Part shown: positions 55,232-63,890 of the stretch, in pieces
Layout of the letters: each line of letters opens with the position of its first letter
How positions within the stretch are numbered: the stretch's first letter is position 1
Assembly (NCBI GenBank): GCA_963823515.1
Contig: CAWGMB010000002.1
Location: 310,001-374,000, forward strand
Reading direction: 5' to 3'
Length of the DNA stretch: 64,000 bases
Origin: Miltoncostaea sp963823515
Lineage (GTDB): Bacteria; Actinomycetota; Thermoleophilia; Miltoncostaeales; Miltoncostaeaceae
Position numbers and translations under genes: made by a program
Notes under the pieces: generated by a model
Databases searched by the model: none
The model's input: only the letters and a program-made list of their open reading frames with translations
Told to the model about the DNA's origin: nothing

Positions 55232-57781
55232 TCAGGAGGGCTCCCAGGCGATCAGGAACTCCGGCTCGGTGCGGACGCCGTCGGGCCGCAGGGGCACGAC
55301 GCGCGCCGCGCAGGCGAGGCGGCCGCTCTCGGAGGCCGGCACCACCGCCACGAAGCGCTGCTCGGAGGCCGCACCCCCCGAGGGGACGGCCGCGACGATC
55401 GCACGGACCGCGACGCCACCGTGGCCGTCGGGGGCCCCCGCCACGACCTCGACACGCACGTCCGCAGCCGACAGCGAGCCGAGCGTGGCGAACAGCTCCA
55501 CCTCGACGTCCGACCCGACGGCCACCGATCCGTTCGCCCTCACGGCGCTGCGGACGCTCACCTCGGGCCAGGCCGCGCGCATGCGCTCGCGCCAGGCGGC
55601 GAGGTCGCGGGCGCCCGTGCCGGCCCCGCCCCCGAGCGCGACCGCCGCCCGGTGGGCGGGCATGTAGGCGCGCTCGGCGTAGTCGCGCACCATGCGGCCG
55701 GTGTTGAACTCGGACCCGAGGGCGCGGATCGAGGAGGTCATCATGGTCGTCCACTCGCGCGGACGGCCCGAGGAGTCGCGGGCGTAGAAGGCCGGGATGA
55801 CCTCGCGCTCGAGCAGCGTGTAGAGGGCCTCCGCCTCGACGGCGTCGTTCTCCTCGGGGTCGTCGTAGGTCTCGCCGCTGCCGATCGCCCACCCGCAGTC
55901 GGGGGAGTAGCCCTCGGCCCACCAGCCGTCGAGCACCGACAGGTTGAGGGCGCCGTTGACCGCCGCCTTCATGCCGCTGGTGCCCGAGGCCTCGAGCGGA
56001 CGGCGTGGCACGTTCAACCAGACGTCGGCGCCCTGCACCAGGTACCGCGCGACGTGCATGTCGTAGTCCTCGAGGAACACGAGGCGGTCGCGCAGGCGCG
56101 GGCGCTGCGACTCCTGGACGACGGTCCGCAGCACCTCCTTGCCCGGCACGTCGAGCGGATGGGCCTTGCCGGCGACGATGATCTGCACCGGGCGCTTCTC
56201 GTCGCCGAGCAGGCGCGCGAGCCGGTCGGGGTCGCGGAAGAGCAGGTTGGCGCGCTTGTACGTGGCGAAGCGACGCGCGAAGCAGATGGTCAGCGCGTCC
56301 GGGCGCAGGGCGTCTCCCGCCGCCTTGATGGCCAGGCGGCGCGACCCCTTGCGGGCGAGCTGGGCCTGCAGGCGCTCGCGGGCGAACGCCACGAGGCGCC
56401 CGCGGCGCAACTCGTGCACCCGCCACAGCTCGCCGGCGGGGATGGTGTCGGCGCGCTCCCAGACGGTGGGATCCTCGGGGCGCTCGCCCAGGCCCGGGCC
56501 GATGTAGCGGTCGAGCAGCTCGTGCATCTCGCGGCTGAGCCAGCTCGGCGTGTGGATGCCGTTGGTGATGCTGGTGATCGGCACCTCGTCGATCGGCAGG
56601 TCGGGCCACAGCCCGCGCCACATGTGGCGGGAGGTGTCGCCGTGGAGCGCGGCGACGCCGTTTGCGAAGCCCGATGTGCGCAGCGCGAGCGGGGTCATCC
56701 CGAAGTCGGTCTCGGCCTCGTCGGGGTGGGATGCGAGGGCGACCAGGTCGTCCCAGGTCATTCCGGCCGCCGCCGCGAGGGGCTCGAGGTAGCTGCGCGC
56801 CAGCTCGGGGTCGAAGGTCTCGTTGCCGGCCGGCACCGGCGTGTGGGTGGTGAAGACCGTGGAGGCGACCACCTGCTCGCGGGCCTCGCTGAGCTCCATG
56901 CCGACATCGGCCGTCAAGGCCCTCAGACGCTCCAGCACCAGCAGCGCGGAGTGGCCCTCGTTCATGTGGAAGACGGTCGGCGCCATACCGGCCGCCGCCA
57001 GCGCGCGGACGCCGCCGATGCCCAGGAGCACCTCCTGGCGCATGCGCTGGTCGCGGTCGCCGCCGTAGAGGACGCTGGTGATCTCACGCGCGCGCGGCGA
57101 GTTGCCCTCGATGTCGGCGTCGAGCAGCAGCAGCGGGACGCGGCCCACTTGGATGCGCCTCACGGCCGCGCGGACGGTGTCCTCCCCCACCTGCACCTCG
57201 ACCACGACGGGCTCGCCGTCGGGGCCCTTCTGGTCACAGACCGGCAGATCGGACCAGTCGGTGGCGGGGTAGCGCTCACGCTGGCCGCCGTCCGGGCCGA
57301 GCGACTGGCGGAAGTAGCCGCTGCGGTAGAGCAGGCCCACGCCGACCAGCGGCACGCCGAGGTCGGAGGCCGACTTCAGGTGGTCGCCGGCGAGGATGCC
57401 GAGCCCGCCCGAGTAGAGCGGGATGCCGGCGTCGAGGCCGAACTCCAGCGAGAAGTACGCCACCAGCATGTCGGCGGCGTCGGGGTGCGATGGCACGAGC
57501 CAGCCCGGGTCGTTGACGTAGGCGTCCAGGCGTCGGGCGACGCGGGCCACCGAGGCGACGAAGCTCTCGTCGGCGGCGAGCCGGTCGAGGCGCTCCTGGG
57601 GCAGCCCGCGCAGCAGCGCGACCGGGTTGTGCTCGAGTCGCTCCCACGCCTCGGGGTCCAGCCGGGCGAAGAGGTCGCCCGCCTCGGGGCTCCACGCGGA
57701 CCAGACGTTCCGTGCGATCTCATCGAGCCACGCGATGCGCTCGGGCAGCGCCGGATGCACGTCAACCTCGTGGACCTTCAT
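55232..57781 (-). CDS. glgP: alpha-glucan (glycogen) phosphorylase
   Basis: 849-residue GT35 enzyme that releases glucose-1-phosphate from glycogen. ATG 57781 is preferred, with AGGAG 7 bases upstream. Motifs: YFSLEFGLDAGIPLYSGGLG near residue 110, THTPVPAGNETF, ITNGIHTPSWLSREM, RFATYKRANLL, and the PLP/active-site region EASGTSGMKAAVNGALNLSV followed by DGWWAEGY. The short N-terminal form typical of actinobacteria. It stands alone between flagellar blocks; with glgX and malQ it completes glucan breakdown. Confidence 0.95.
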   Translation of the reverse strand: MKVHEVDVHPALPERIAWLDEIARNVWSAWSPEAGDLFARLDPEAWERLEHNPVALLRGLPQERLDRLAADESFVASVARVARRLDAYVNDPGWLVPSHPDAADMLVAYFSLEFGLDAGIPLYSGGLGILAGDHLKSASDLGVPLVGVGLLYRSGYFRQSLGPDGGQRERYPATDWSDLPVCDQKGPDGEPVVVEVQVGEDTVRAAVRRIQVGRVPLLLLDADIEGNSPRAREITSVLYGGDRDQRMRQEVLLGIGGVRALAAAGMAPTVFHMNEGHSALLVLERLRALTADVGMELSEAREQVVASTVFTTHTPVPAGNETFDPELARSYLEPLAAAAGMTWDDLVALASHPDEAETDFGMTPLALRTSGFANGVAALHGDTSRHMWRGLWPDLPIDEVPITSITNGIHTPSWLSREMHELLDRYIGPGLGERPEDPTVWERADTIPAGELWRVHELRRGRLVAFARERLQAQLARKGSRRLAIKAAGDALRPDALTICFARRFATYKRANLLFRDPDRLARLLGDEKRPVQIIVAGKAHPLDVPGKEVLRTVVQESQRPRLRDRLVFLEDYDMHVARYLVQGADVWLNVPRRPLEASGTSGMKAAVNGALNLSVLDGWWAEGYSPDCGWAIGSGETYDDPEENDAVEAEALYTLLEREVIPAFYARDSSGRPREWTTMMTSSIRALGSEFNTGRMVRDYAERAYMPAHRAAVALGGGAGTGARDLAAWRERMRAAWPEVSVRSAVRANGSVAVGSDVEVELFATLGSLSAADVRVEVVAGAPDGHGGVAVRAIVAAVPSGGAASEQRFVAVVPASESGRLACAARVVPLRPDGVRTEPEFLIAWEPS

Positions 57782-57981
57782 CTGCACACTCCTGGGATGA
57801 CGGGGTAGGCGACTGGGCGCGCGACGACCGGCGGAGACGGCGGCGTCTCCCGGGAAGGGGGAAGCATAGGCGAGGAGCGGTCGGCGTCCACCCCCACCGG
57901 CCGGGCCCGGAGACCGGGGTGTGGGAGGCCGACGCCCGGGGTGCCTGGCCCGCGCCGGGCGACCCGGCGAGTCTGCGACTC

Positions 57982-58176
57982 ATGGCGCGCCGACCCGAGA
58001 GCGCCGAGCCCACGTGGATCGACTTCCCGCCCCGCTGGCCCGAGCGCGAGCGCGCCCCGGGCGACGCCGAGCGCGAGCGTCCACCGGTGCTGCTCACCAC
58101 GCCCATCACCCGCCTCGGCCGCCGCGAGCGACCGGAGGTGCCGCGGGTCGTGGCTCAGTGGGCTCCCGCTGGCTAG
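57982..58176 (+). CDS. small hypothetical protein, 64 residues
   Basis: Function not recognised. MARRPESAEPTWIDFPPRWP, then an Arg/Glu/Pro-rich middle and RPEVPRVVAQWAPAG at the end. An in-frame GTG at 57919 could extend it by 21 residues. Support: codon pattern and a stop that lies inside a hairpin shared with the convergent fliT-like gene, as seen at copC/fliI. Divergent from glgP. Confidence 0.4.
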   Translation: MARRPESAEPTWIDFPPRWPERERAPGDAERERPPVLLTTPITRLGRRERPEVPRVVAQWAPAG

Positions 58177-58183
58177 CGGGAGC
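58162..58183. terminator. hairpin holding both stops of the convergent pair at 58.17 kb
   Basis: GCTCCCGCT-GGCT-AGCGGGAGC, 9-bp stem and 4-base loop. The CTAG in it provides TAG for both the plus-strand small gene and the minus-strand fliT-like gene. A bidirectional terminator candidate. Confidence 0.6.
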
Positions 58184-58517
58184 TGTCGAGGAAGCGCGAG
58201 TGGCCGGCGGGCGGGGGGCGGTAGCCGGCGAGCGCGCTGCGCCCCACGGCGAGGGACCCGGCCTCGTGGCGCAAGGCGTCGCGGGCGGCGGCGGCCGTCT
58301 CGACGAGCTCCTCCTGGCCGCGGGCCAGCAACCGGGCCAGCGCACGGACCTCCGCGAGGTCGGCCGACCCGAGGGCCGGGGCCTCGCTGGGCACGATCCG
58401 GGCCTGCACCACCATGCGCTCGTGGTCGAGCTCGGTCAGGCGGCCGATGTCGGCGGCGGCCAGCGCCCGGGCCTGCTCGAGCTGGAGCTCGCGCAGGCGG
58501 CGCAGCTCATCCAGCAA
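58173..58517 (-). CDS. FliT-like flagellar chaperone (putative)
   Basis: 114 residues from a TTG at 58517 that overlaps the fliS end; no ATG or GTG fits better. All helical: LLDELRRLRELQLEQARALA, LTELDHERMVVQARIV, LARLLARGQEELVETAAAAR. Length, helix pattern and position after fliS suggest a FliT or FlgN-type chaperone, but sequence signatures are weak. Confidence 0.6.
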   Translation of the reverse strand: MLDELRRLRELQLEQARALAAADIGRLTELDHERMVVQARIVPSEAPALGSADLAEVRALARLLARGQEELVETAAAARDALRHEAGSLAVGRSALAGYRPPPAGHSRFLDSSR

Positions 58518-58926
58518 GGTCCACGCCCACCGAAGGCCGGCTGTTCTCCGCCCGCGCCGGCCGGGGGGTGCTGGCGATCTGGGCCCACGCACTGCGCAGG
58601 TCGCCCATGCAGCGCATGGCCTCGGCGATCTCGTCGCCCTGGCGGCCGAGGCGCGCCGCGGTGAGCCGCTCGCCCACGTAGTCGTAGATGCTCGCGAGGT
58701 TCTGCGCCACCTGGCCCTGGGTCATGTCCAGCGACACGCGCAGCTCCGTCACGATGTCCTGCGCCCGCGTCAGCTTCTGCCCCGCCTCACCCATGTCGCC
58801 CCGCTCGATCGCCGCCTTCGCCTGGGCGGCGAAGCGCAGAAAGCCGTCGTAGAGCATCACCACGAGCTGGCCCGGGGTGGCCGTCTGGGCGGAGTGATTC
58901 GTGTACTGGCGCAGTTCCGTCGGCAA
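58507..58926 (-). CDS. fliS: flagellin export chaperone FliS
   Basis: 139 residues. LRQYTNHSAQTATPGQLVVM and LYDGFLRFAAQAKAAIERGD show the N-terminal lid with Tyr and the PxxLVxMLYDG motif; ARLGRQGDEIAEAMRCMGDL is the last helix. It follows fliD, the usual order. It should bind flagellin, whose gene lies outside the window. The N-terminal lid distinguishes it from the copy at 54,631. Confidence 0.92.
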   Translation of the reverse strand: MPTELRQYTNHSAQTATPGQLVVMLYDGFLRFAAQAKAAIERGDMGEAGQKLTRAQDIVTELRVSLDMTQGQVAQNLASIYDYVGERLTAARLGRQGDEIAEAMRCMGDLRSAWAQIASTPRPARAENSRPSVGVDLAG

Positions 58927-58995
58927 GAGCGTGCCCTTCCTCGAAGCAGTTGTGGGGGATGGGTGAGTCGGACCGGGCCGGGGCCGGGGTCGTGC

Positions 58996-60324
58996 CTAGA
59001 GACCGGAGAGCTGCGACGCGAGGTCCGTGCCCTGGGCCCGAAACTGGGTGACGGCCCTCTCCATGGCCGCGAACTGGGCCTTCATGGTCTGCTCGCGGAT
59101 GTCCATGAGGTTCTCGAGGCTGGCGATCCTGTCGTCCATGCGGCCGAGTGAGGAGGTGAAGCCGGTCAGGCGGGACGAGATGATGTCGCTCGAGAACGTG
59201 TTCGCGAACGCCTGGATCTGGCGGGCGATGCCGTCGGCCGGGCCGCCGCCCTCGACGCCGTCGTCCTTGCCGAAGACGCTCGCGACGGCGTTGGGGTCGG
59301 CGCTGAGGGCCGCGCTGAACTTGGCCTGGTCGAGCGTCAGCTGGCCGTCGCGCGCGGAGGTGATGCCGAGCTGCGAGAGCGAGTCGTACGCGCCGCCCAG
59401 CCCGCTCACCGCGCTGCCGGCGATGTTGCGGAGCGAGCTCGCGAGCGAGTTCATCGTCTGGTCGCCCTGCAGCGTGCCGGCGGTCTTGGTCGCGGCGTCG
59501 TAGCTGGTCGCCAGCTTCACGTTCTTCACGACCGCGTTGTAGGCGTCGACGAACTTCTGCGCCTGAGTGAGCGAGGCGGCGTTGTCGGCGCCCACCGTGA
59601 CGGTGGTCGCGCCCTCCTTGAAGAGGCTGAGCGACACGCCGTTGATGGCGCCCGCGATCGTGTTGCCCGAGCTGGTGACCGCGAGGCCGTTGATGGTGGC
59701 CGCGGCGTCCTGGGCGGGCTGGGTCTCGGCGAAGCCGAAGCCGGCGGAGGCCGTGCCGCCGAGCGTGACGGCGCCGGCGGCGCCGCTCTCGCGGGAGATG
59801 AACACGAGCTTGTCGTTGATCACGCTCGCTGAGACGCCCACGTCCTCGGTCCCGTTCACCCGGTCGGCGAAGGACTGGAGCGTGTCACCGGCCTCGACGG
59901 CGACGTTCGCCGTCGTCGAGCCGGTGGTGATCGACAGGGACTGCCCGGCCACCAGGGGCGGGCTGGCGCCCGTGGCGAGCGTGTGCGCCTTCGCCAGCGA
60001 GGTGACGACGACGTTGTAGCTGCCGGATGCGGCGGTCGACTCGACGCTCGCCGTGGCGACGGACGCGTCGCCGCTGCTGGCCGCCTTGTCCTGGAGGGCG
60101 CCGACCTTGTACATCGCGGCGGCCGCGTCGCGGAGCTTCGTGAGGAGGCCGTTGACCTCCTGCACCACGCCCTGCTTCTGCTTGAGCTCGGTCTTCTGGG
60201 TGTTGATGCGGTCGATCGGCAGCCGCTCGATCCTCATCAGCGCGGTGACGATCGACGCGGTGTCGATTCCGCTGCCGATCCCACTGAAGGAGATCGCCGG
60301 CCCGGCGGTCGCGTTCGTGCTCAT
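58996..60324 (-). CDS. fliD: filament cap protein FliD
   Basis: 442 residues from ATG 60324, with GAGGGGGA just upstream. N-domain: SFSGIGSGIDTASIVTALMR, IERLPIDRINTQKTELKQKQ; middle beta domains (AGDTLQSFADRVNGTEDVGV, INGVSLSLFKEGATTVTVGA); C-domain with a coiled coil near the end (GRMDDRIASLENLMDIREQT). Normal FliD architecture. Second gene of the flaG-fliD-fliS-fliT-like operon. Confidence 0.95.
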   Translation of the reverse strand: MSTNATAGPAISFSGIGSGIDTASIVTALMRIERLPIDRINTQKTELKQKQGVVQEVNGLLTKLRDAAAAMYKVGALQDKAASSGDASVATASVESTAASGSYNVVVTSLAKAHTLATGASPPLVAGQSLSITTGSTTANVAVEAGDTLQSFADRVNGTEDVGVSASVINDKLVFISRESGAAGAVTLGGTASAGFGFAETQPAQDAAATINGLAVTSSGNTIAGAINGVSLSLFKEGATTVTVGADNAASLTQAQKFVDAYNAVVKNVKLATSYDAATKTAGTLQGDQTMNSLASSLRNIAGSAVSGLGGAYDSLSQLGITSARDGQLTLDQAKFSAALSADPNAVASVFGKDDGVEGGGPADGIARQIQAFANTFSSDIISSRLTGFTSSLGRMDDRIASLENLMDIREQTMKAQFAAMERAVTQFRAQGTDLASQLSGL

Positions 60325-60334
60325 CGGATCCCCC

Positions 60335-60688
60335 TCACGAGCTCGTGTCAACCTGGAGGCCGCTCGAGGTGACCGAGGCGATCGCGTCGAGGACGTGGCG
60401 TGAGGGGACCTCGCGCAGCACCTCTCCGGTCTCTCTGCTGTACATCGTCACGATCACCCTGCTCGTCGCCTCGTGGATCTCGAATCGTGCGTTGACATCG
60501 GCGGCCATGATGTTGAACTTGAGCGAGCTGCGCGGCTCCCAGTCGGTCTTGGAGTCCGGCTTGGGGTCCGACTTGGGATCCGACTGCTTTGCGGCCTCGG
60601 CGGGGCGCTCGGAGGGCTTCGCCGGGGCGAGCCGGCGGGAACCTGGGACCTCTGGCGCATCGGGGAAGCGTGAGGTGGTGACATCCAT
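60335..60688 (-). CDS. flaG: FlaG-family protein
   Basis: 117 residues: a disordered Lys/Pro/Asp-rich start (KSDPKPDSKTDWEPRS) and the conserved FlaG domain (LKFNIMAADVNARFEIHEAT, VTMYSRETGEVLREVPSRHV). FlaG influences filament length in other species. First gene after the sigma-28-type promoter at 60746; fliD follows 10 bases after its stop. Confidence 0.9.
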   Translation of the reverse strand: MDVTTSRFPDAPEVPGSRRLAPAKPSERPAEAAKQSDPKSDPKPDSKTDWEPRSSLKFNIMAADVNARFEIHEATSRVIVTMYSRETGEVLREVPSRHVLDAIASVTSSGLQVDTSS

Positions 60689-60745
60689 GTCAACTCCACT
60701 CGCGGGGTGAACCTGTCCGGGGAATAGGACCCCGGCACACCATCT

Positions 60746-60772
60746 TTATCGGCAGCCCCGACCGGATCTTGA
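60746..60772 (-). promoter_or_regulatory. sigma-28 (FliA) type promoter of flaG-fliD-fliS-fliT-like
   Basis: Minus strand TCAA-N15-GCCGATAA: the -10 is a perfect match to the known consensus and the -35 differs by one base from TAAA. Leader about 50 bases. The best of the set. Confidence 0.85.
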
Positions 60773-60812
60773 GCGATCCGACCGGACATCTGCGGAACCC
60801 GCCGTTGACGCG

Positions 60813-60840
60813 CCGAGGGCCCCGTTCACGGGGCCCTCGG
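60813..60840 (-). terminator. 12-bp perfect hairpin after the TPR-glycosyltransferase
   Basis: CCGAGGGCCCCG-TTCA-CGGGGCCCTCGG, 60 bases past the glycosyltransferase stop and upstream of the flaG promoter. No T tract. It insulates the two transcripts. Confidence 0.7.
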
Positions 60841-60899
60841 TCACGCTGATGGCCCCTCGCGCCGGCCGTGGTCGGGGCGCCCGCGGGCGCCCTCCCCCG

Positions 60900-62961
60900 C
60901 TACGCCTCTGCGCCCGCCAGCAGCGACATCGACTGGCGGAGCTCGCGCAGCACGTTGGAGTGCGGGTAGACCAGCAGGCCCTCGCGCAGGACGGCGTCGG
61001 CGTCCTGATAGCGGCCGCCGCCGGCCAGGAGGCTCGCCAGGTCGAGGTGGCGCGACATGTTCTGGTCGTCGCTCTCGAGGGCGGCGCGCATGAAGACCTC
61101 GGCGTCCTCGTCCAGCTGCTTGGCCTGGCAGATGTGGCCGAGCGCGGCGTAGGCCTCCGGGGTGCCCTCGCCCGCCTGGACGGCCGACATCAGGCGGTCG
61201 GCGGCGGGGTCGGGGAAGTCGTTGGCGTAGAGCAGGTAGCCGAGGCGGCGATCGACGTCGGCCGGGTCGGACGCTGTCGCGTAGAGCAGCGGCACGAGGT
61301 TGTTGAAGGGCTCGAGCGCGCCGAGCCCCAGGAGCGTGCCCGCCAGCTCCATCACGGTGCCGAGAACGGCGCCGCGATCGACGGACTCGGGGATCTCCGG
61401 GATCGCCGCGCCGGGCGCCTGCACGGCGACCGCCGCCTCGTAGGCGGCGGCGTAGACGCCGTCGCCCACCGGACCGAGCATGGTGATCGCGGTGGAGGCC
61501 TCCTCGGCCTCGCCCGAGATGATGGCGATCAGGACGGTCTTGGCCAGGGCCATCGCGTGGTTGGCGCTGCCGGGGGCGAGCGCTGCCCAGCTGGCGGCGG
61601 GCGCCGTCGAGGTCGCCGATCCGGATCAGGGCGTCGGCCATGGTGAGGTTGACGGACGAGTCGTCGGGGCTCAGCTCGCGGGCCTCGGTGAGGACCGCGA
61701 GCGCGTGCTCCGGGTGGCCCTCGGCGAGGAGGACCTGGGCCAACGCCCGCAGCGACTCGGCGCGGCGTGACGTCCCGATGATTCGGCCCAGGTACTCCCT
61801 CACCTCGAGCGGCGGGTCGCTCCGGAGGAGCAGGCGCGTCAGGTGCATGACGGGGGCGGCGTAGAAGCCGTTGGCGTCACGGATGGCGTTGCGCTGGCAG
61901 CGGACGGCCTCGTGCGTGTCGCCCATCATCTCGTAGAGGCGGCCGAGGGCGTGCCACGAGTAGAAGGAGCCCATACCGGCCTGGGCCAGGTAGCGGGCGC
62001 CGTCGCCGTCGCCGAGCTCGATCGCGCGGCGGAAGCTCTTGACGGCCGCGCGGTACTCGCGACGGCTCGTGTGGATCTGCCCCTGCAGGTAGAAGAGGTC
62101 GGTGAAGTCCGGGTAGGCCTGGAGTGCGTCGCCCAGCACGTCGAGAGCCTCGTCCCAGCGCTCGAGCGAGTGCAGGGAGGCGACGATGTTCCGCAGCAGC
62201 AGCGAGGCGTAGTAGGCGTTGAGCGAGGCGAGCTCGCTGAACGAGCGCCGGAAGTAGCCGAGGGCGGTCTCGTGGTCGCCGATGCGCTGGTACTCGACGC
62301 CGGCGTTGAAGAGGGTGAAGGAGTCGGTGGGCTTGCGCTCCACCTCCTCCATCACGATCGCCATGTTGCGATCGGTCTTCTCCTTGCCGCGGCTGGTCGG
62401 CTCGAGGTAGCCGTAGTGATGGATCTCGATGCCCACGAAGCGGGTGCAGACACCGCCGACGGGGTCGACCTCGCCCATGATCTGCTCGTGCAGCGCGCCG
62501 GTGTAGCGGTAGGCCGGCTTGTTGCGGAAGAGCCGGAAGGCGGAGTTGACGACGCTCTCGACGCCGAGCTCCTCACCGATGAAGTTGACCTCGCGCAGGC
62601 AGTAGCCCTCGATGTCCTCGTCGTGCAGCAGCTCCTTCAGCGCCGCGCCGTCGATCAGCTCCTCGTCGGCGTCGAGCACCAGGATCCAGTCGCCCGTCGC
62701 GGCGTCGATGCCCGTGTTGCGCGGGGTGGCGAAGTCGCCCTGCCACTCCTCGTGGAGCACGGTCGCGCCGAACGACTCGGCGATCTCGATGGAGCGGTCG
62801 ACCGAGCCGGTGTCGACGATGACGATCTCGTCGACGACCCCCTGCACGCTCGCAAGGCAGCGCGCCAGGTGCTCCTCCTCGTCGCGCATGATCATGCAGA
62901 GCGAGATCCGCTGGGGGGTCCGCTCCTTCGGCGTGGAGAGCGTCGCGATCGTGAGGCCCAT
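60900..62961 (-). CDS. glycosyltransferase family 2 fused to TPR repeats, one frameshift
   Basis: About 685 residues in two frames. N-terminal GT2 domain: RISLCMIMRDEEEHLARCLA, EIVIVDTGSVDRSIEIAESF, WILVLDADEELIDG (DxD). Then several TPR-like repeats (about 240-620; TLFNAGVEYQRIGDHETALG, LFYLQGQIHTSRREYRAAVK). Near 61,580-61,600 the frame changes; after it comes NHAMALAKTVLIAIISGEAE on to AEA-stop. One-base error or a recent break. ATG 62961 has GGAAGGA 6 bases upstream. Its own sigma-28-type promoter links it to flagella, perhaps for filament glycosylation. Confidence 0.85.
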
Positions 62962-62992
62962 CTCGGTCCTTCCGGAGGTCTGAGGTCCCCCC

Positions 62993-63019
62993 CCATCGGC
63001 GGGAGCGCGGAGAACTTGA
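62993..63019 (-). promoter_or_regulatory. sigma-28 (FliA) type promoter of the TPR-glycosyltransferase
   Basis: Minus strand TCAA-N15-GCCGATGG, with C before TCAA as at flaG, flbD and fliM. The -10 ends 31 bases before ATG 62961. Confidence 0.65.
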
Positions 63020-63086
63020 GCGCCGATGCCACAGGGACGCCGAGGGGCGCCGGGGCGCCCGCGACGAGCGCATCCGCGCCGGGTTG

Positions 63087-63890
63087 TCAGGCCAGCGGGA
63101 TCCTGTCGAGCAGCGGGTCGAACGCCCGCTGAGGCATCACCCCGCGAGGGTCGCCGCCGACCGGCAGGCCCCATTTCATCGCGTAGCGCATGGCGTTGCC
63201 GTTCAGCAGCGTGTCGTAGTCCTCGCCGAGGCTCCTGAACGTGCGGTGCCCGAAGTGGTGGACGTACGCATCGTCGGCCACCCAGAGGCGGATGCCGGCC
63301 AGGCGCGCGCGCAGCGCGTAGTCCTCGTCCTCCATGTTGCCGATCTCGAAGCGGGTGTCGAAGCCGCCGAGCGCGTCGAGCGCCTCACGGCCGATCGCCA
63401 TGCAGAGGCCGCTGACCCGGGTCACCTCGCGCCCCTGCCCGGCGTGCTCGCGGGCCCGGTCGGCCGCGAACGTGTCGAGCTCCGCCGAGGGCGCCGCATC
63501 GTAGGGCACGTGCGGGATGATCTGGTCGTCGGAGACCCAATTGGAGCGCGGACCCGCGATGCCGACGCCCTCCTCGCGCCCGAGCGCGCCGCGCAGGCCG
63601 GCGAGCCAGCCGGGCGTGGCGAGGGCGTCGTTGTTCAGCACCACCACCACGTCGCCCACGGCGGCGGCGAGGCCCAGGTTGCAGCCTCCGGCGAAGCCGA
63701 GGTTCACCGACGAGCGCACGACGCGCGCGCCGGCGGCGGCGCACCACTCCCCGGTGCCGTCGGTGCAGCCGTTGTCCACGACGATCACCTCGTGGGGCTC
63801 GGACGTGTGCCGGCCGATGCTCTGCAGGCAGAGGGCGGTGTAGAGCAGGTTCTCGTGGCACGGCACGACGATGCTGGTGAGCCCGCTCAC
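63087..63890 (-). CDS. glycosyltransferase family 2
   Basis: 267 residues from GTG 63890. GT2 fold: LTSIVVPCHENLLYTALCLQ, EVIVVDNGCTDGTGEW, NLGFAGGCNLGLAAAVGD, VVVLNNDALATPGWLAG (NDA in the DxD position), FEIGNMEDEDYALRARLAGI (ED acid/base). Similar to rhamnosyl- and N-acetylglucosaminyl-type enzymes of surface glycan clusters; acceptor unknown. It starts within the stop of the gene at the window edge (GTGA), so it belongs to a longer minus-strand operon. Confidence 0.92.
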   Translation of the reverse strand: MSGLTSIVVPCHENLLYTALCLQSIGRHTSEPHEVIVVDNGCTDGTGEWCAAAGARVVRSSVNLGFAGGCNLGLAAAVGDVVVVLNNDALATPGWLAGLRGALGREEGVGIAGPRSNWVSDDQIIPHVPYDAAPSAELDTFAADRAREHAGQGREVTRVSGLCMAIGREALDALGGFDTRFEIGNMEDEDYALRARLAGIRLWVADDAYVHHFGHRTFRSLGEDYDTLLNGNAMRYAMKWGLPVGGDPRGVMPQRAFDPLLDRIPLA

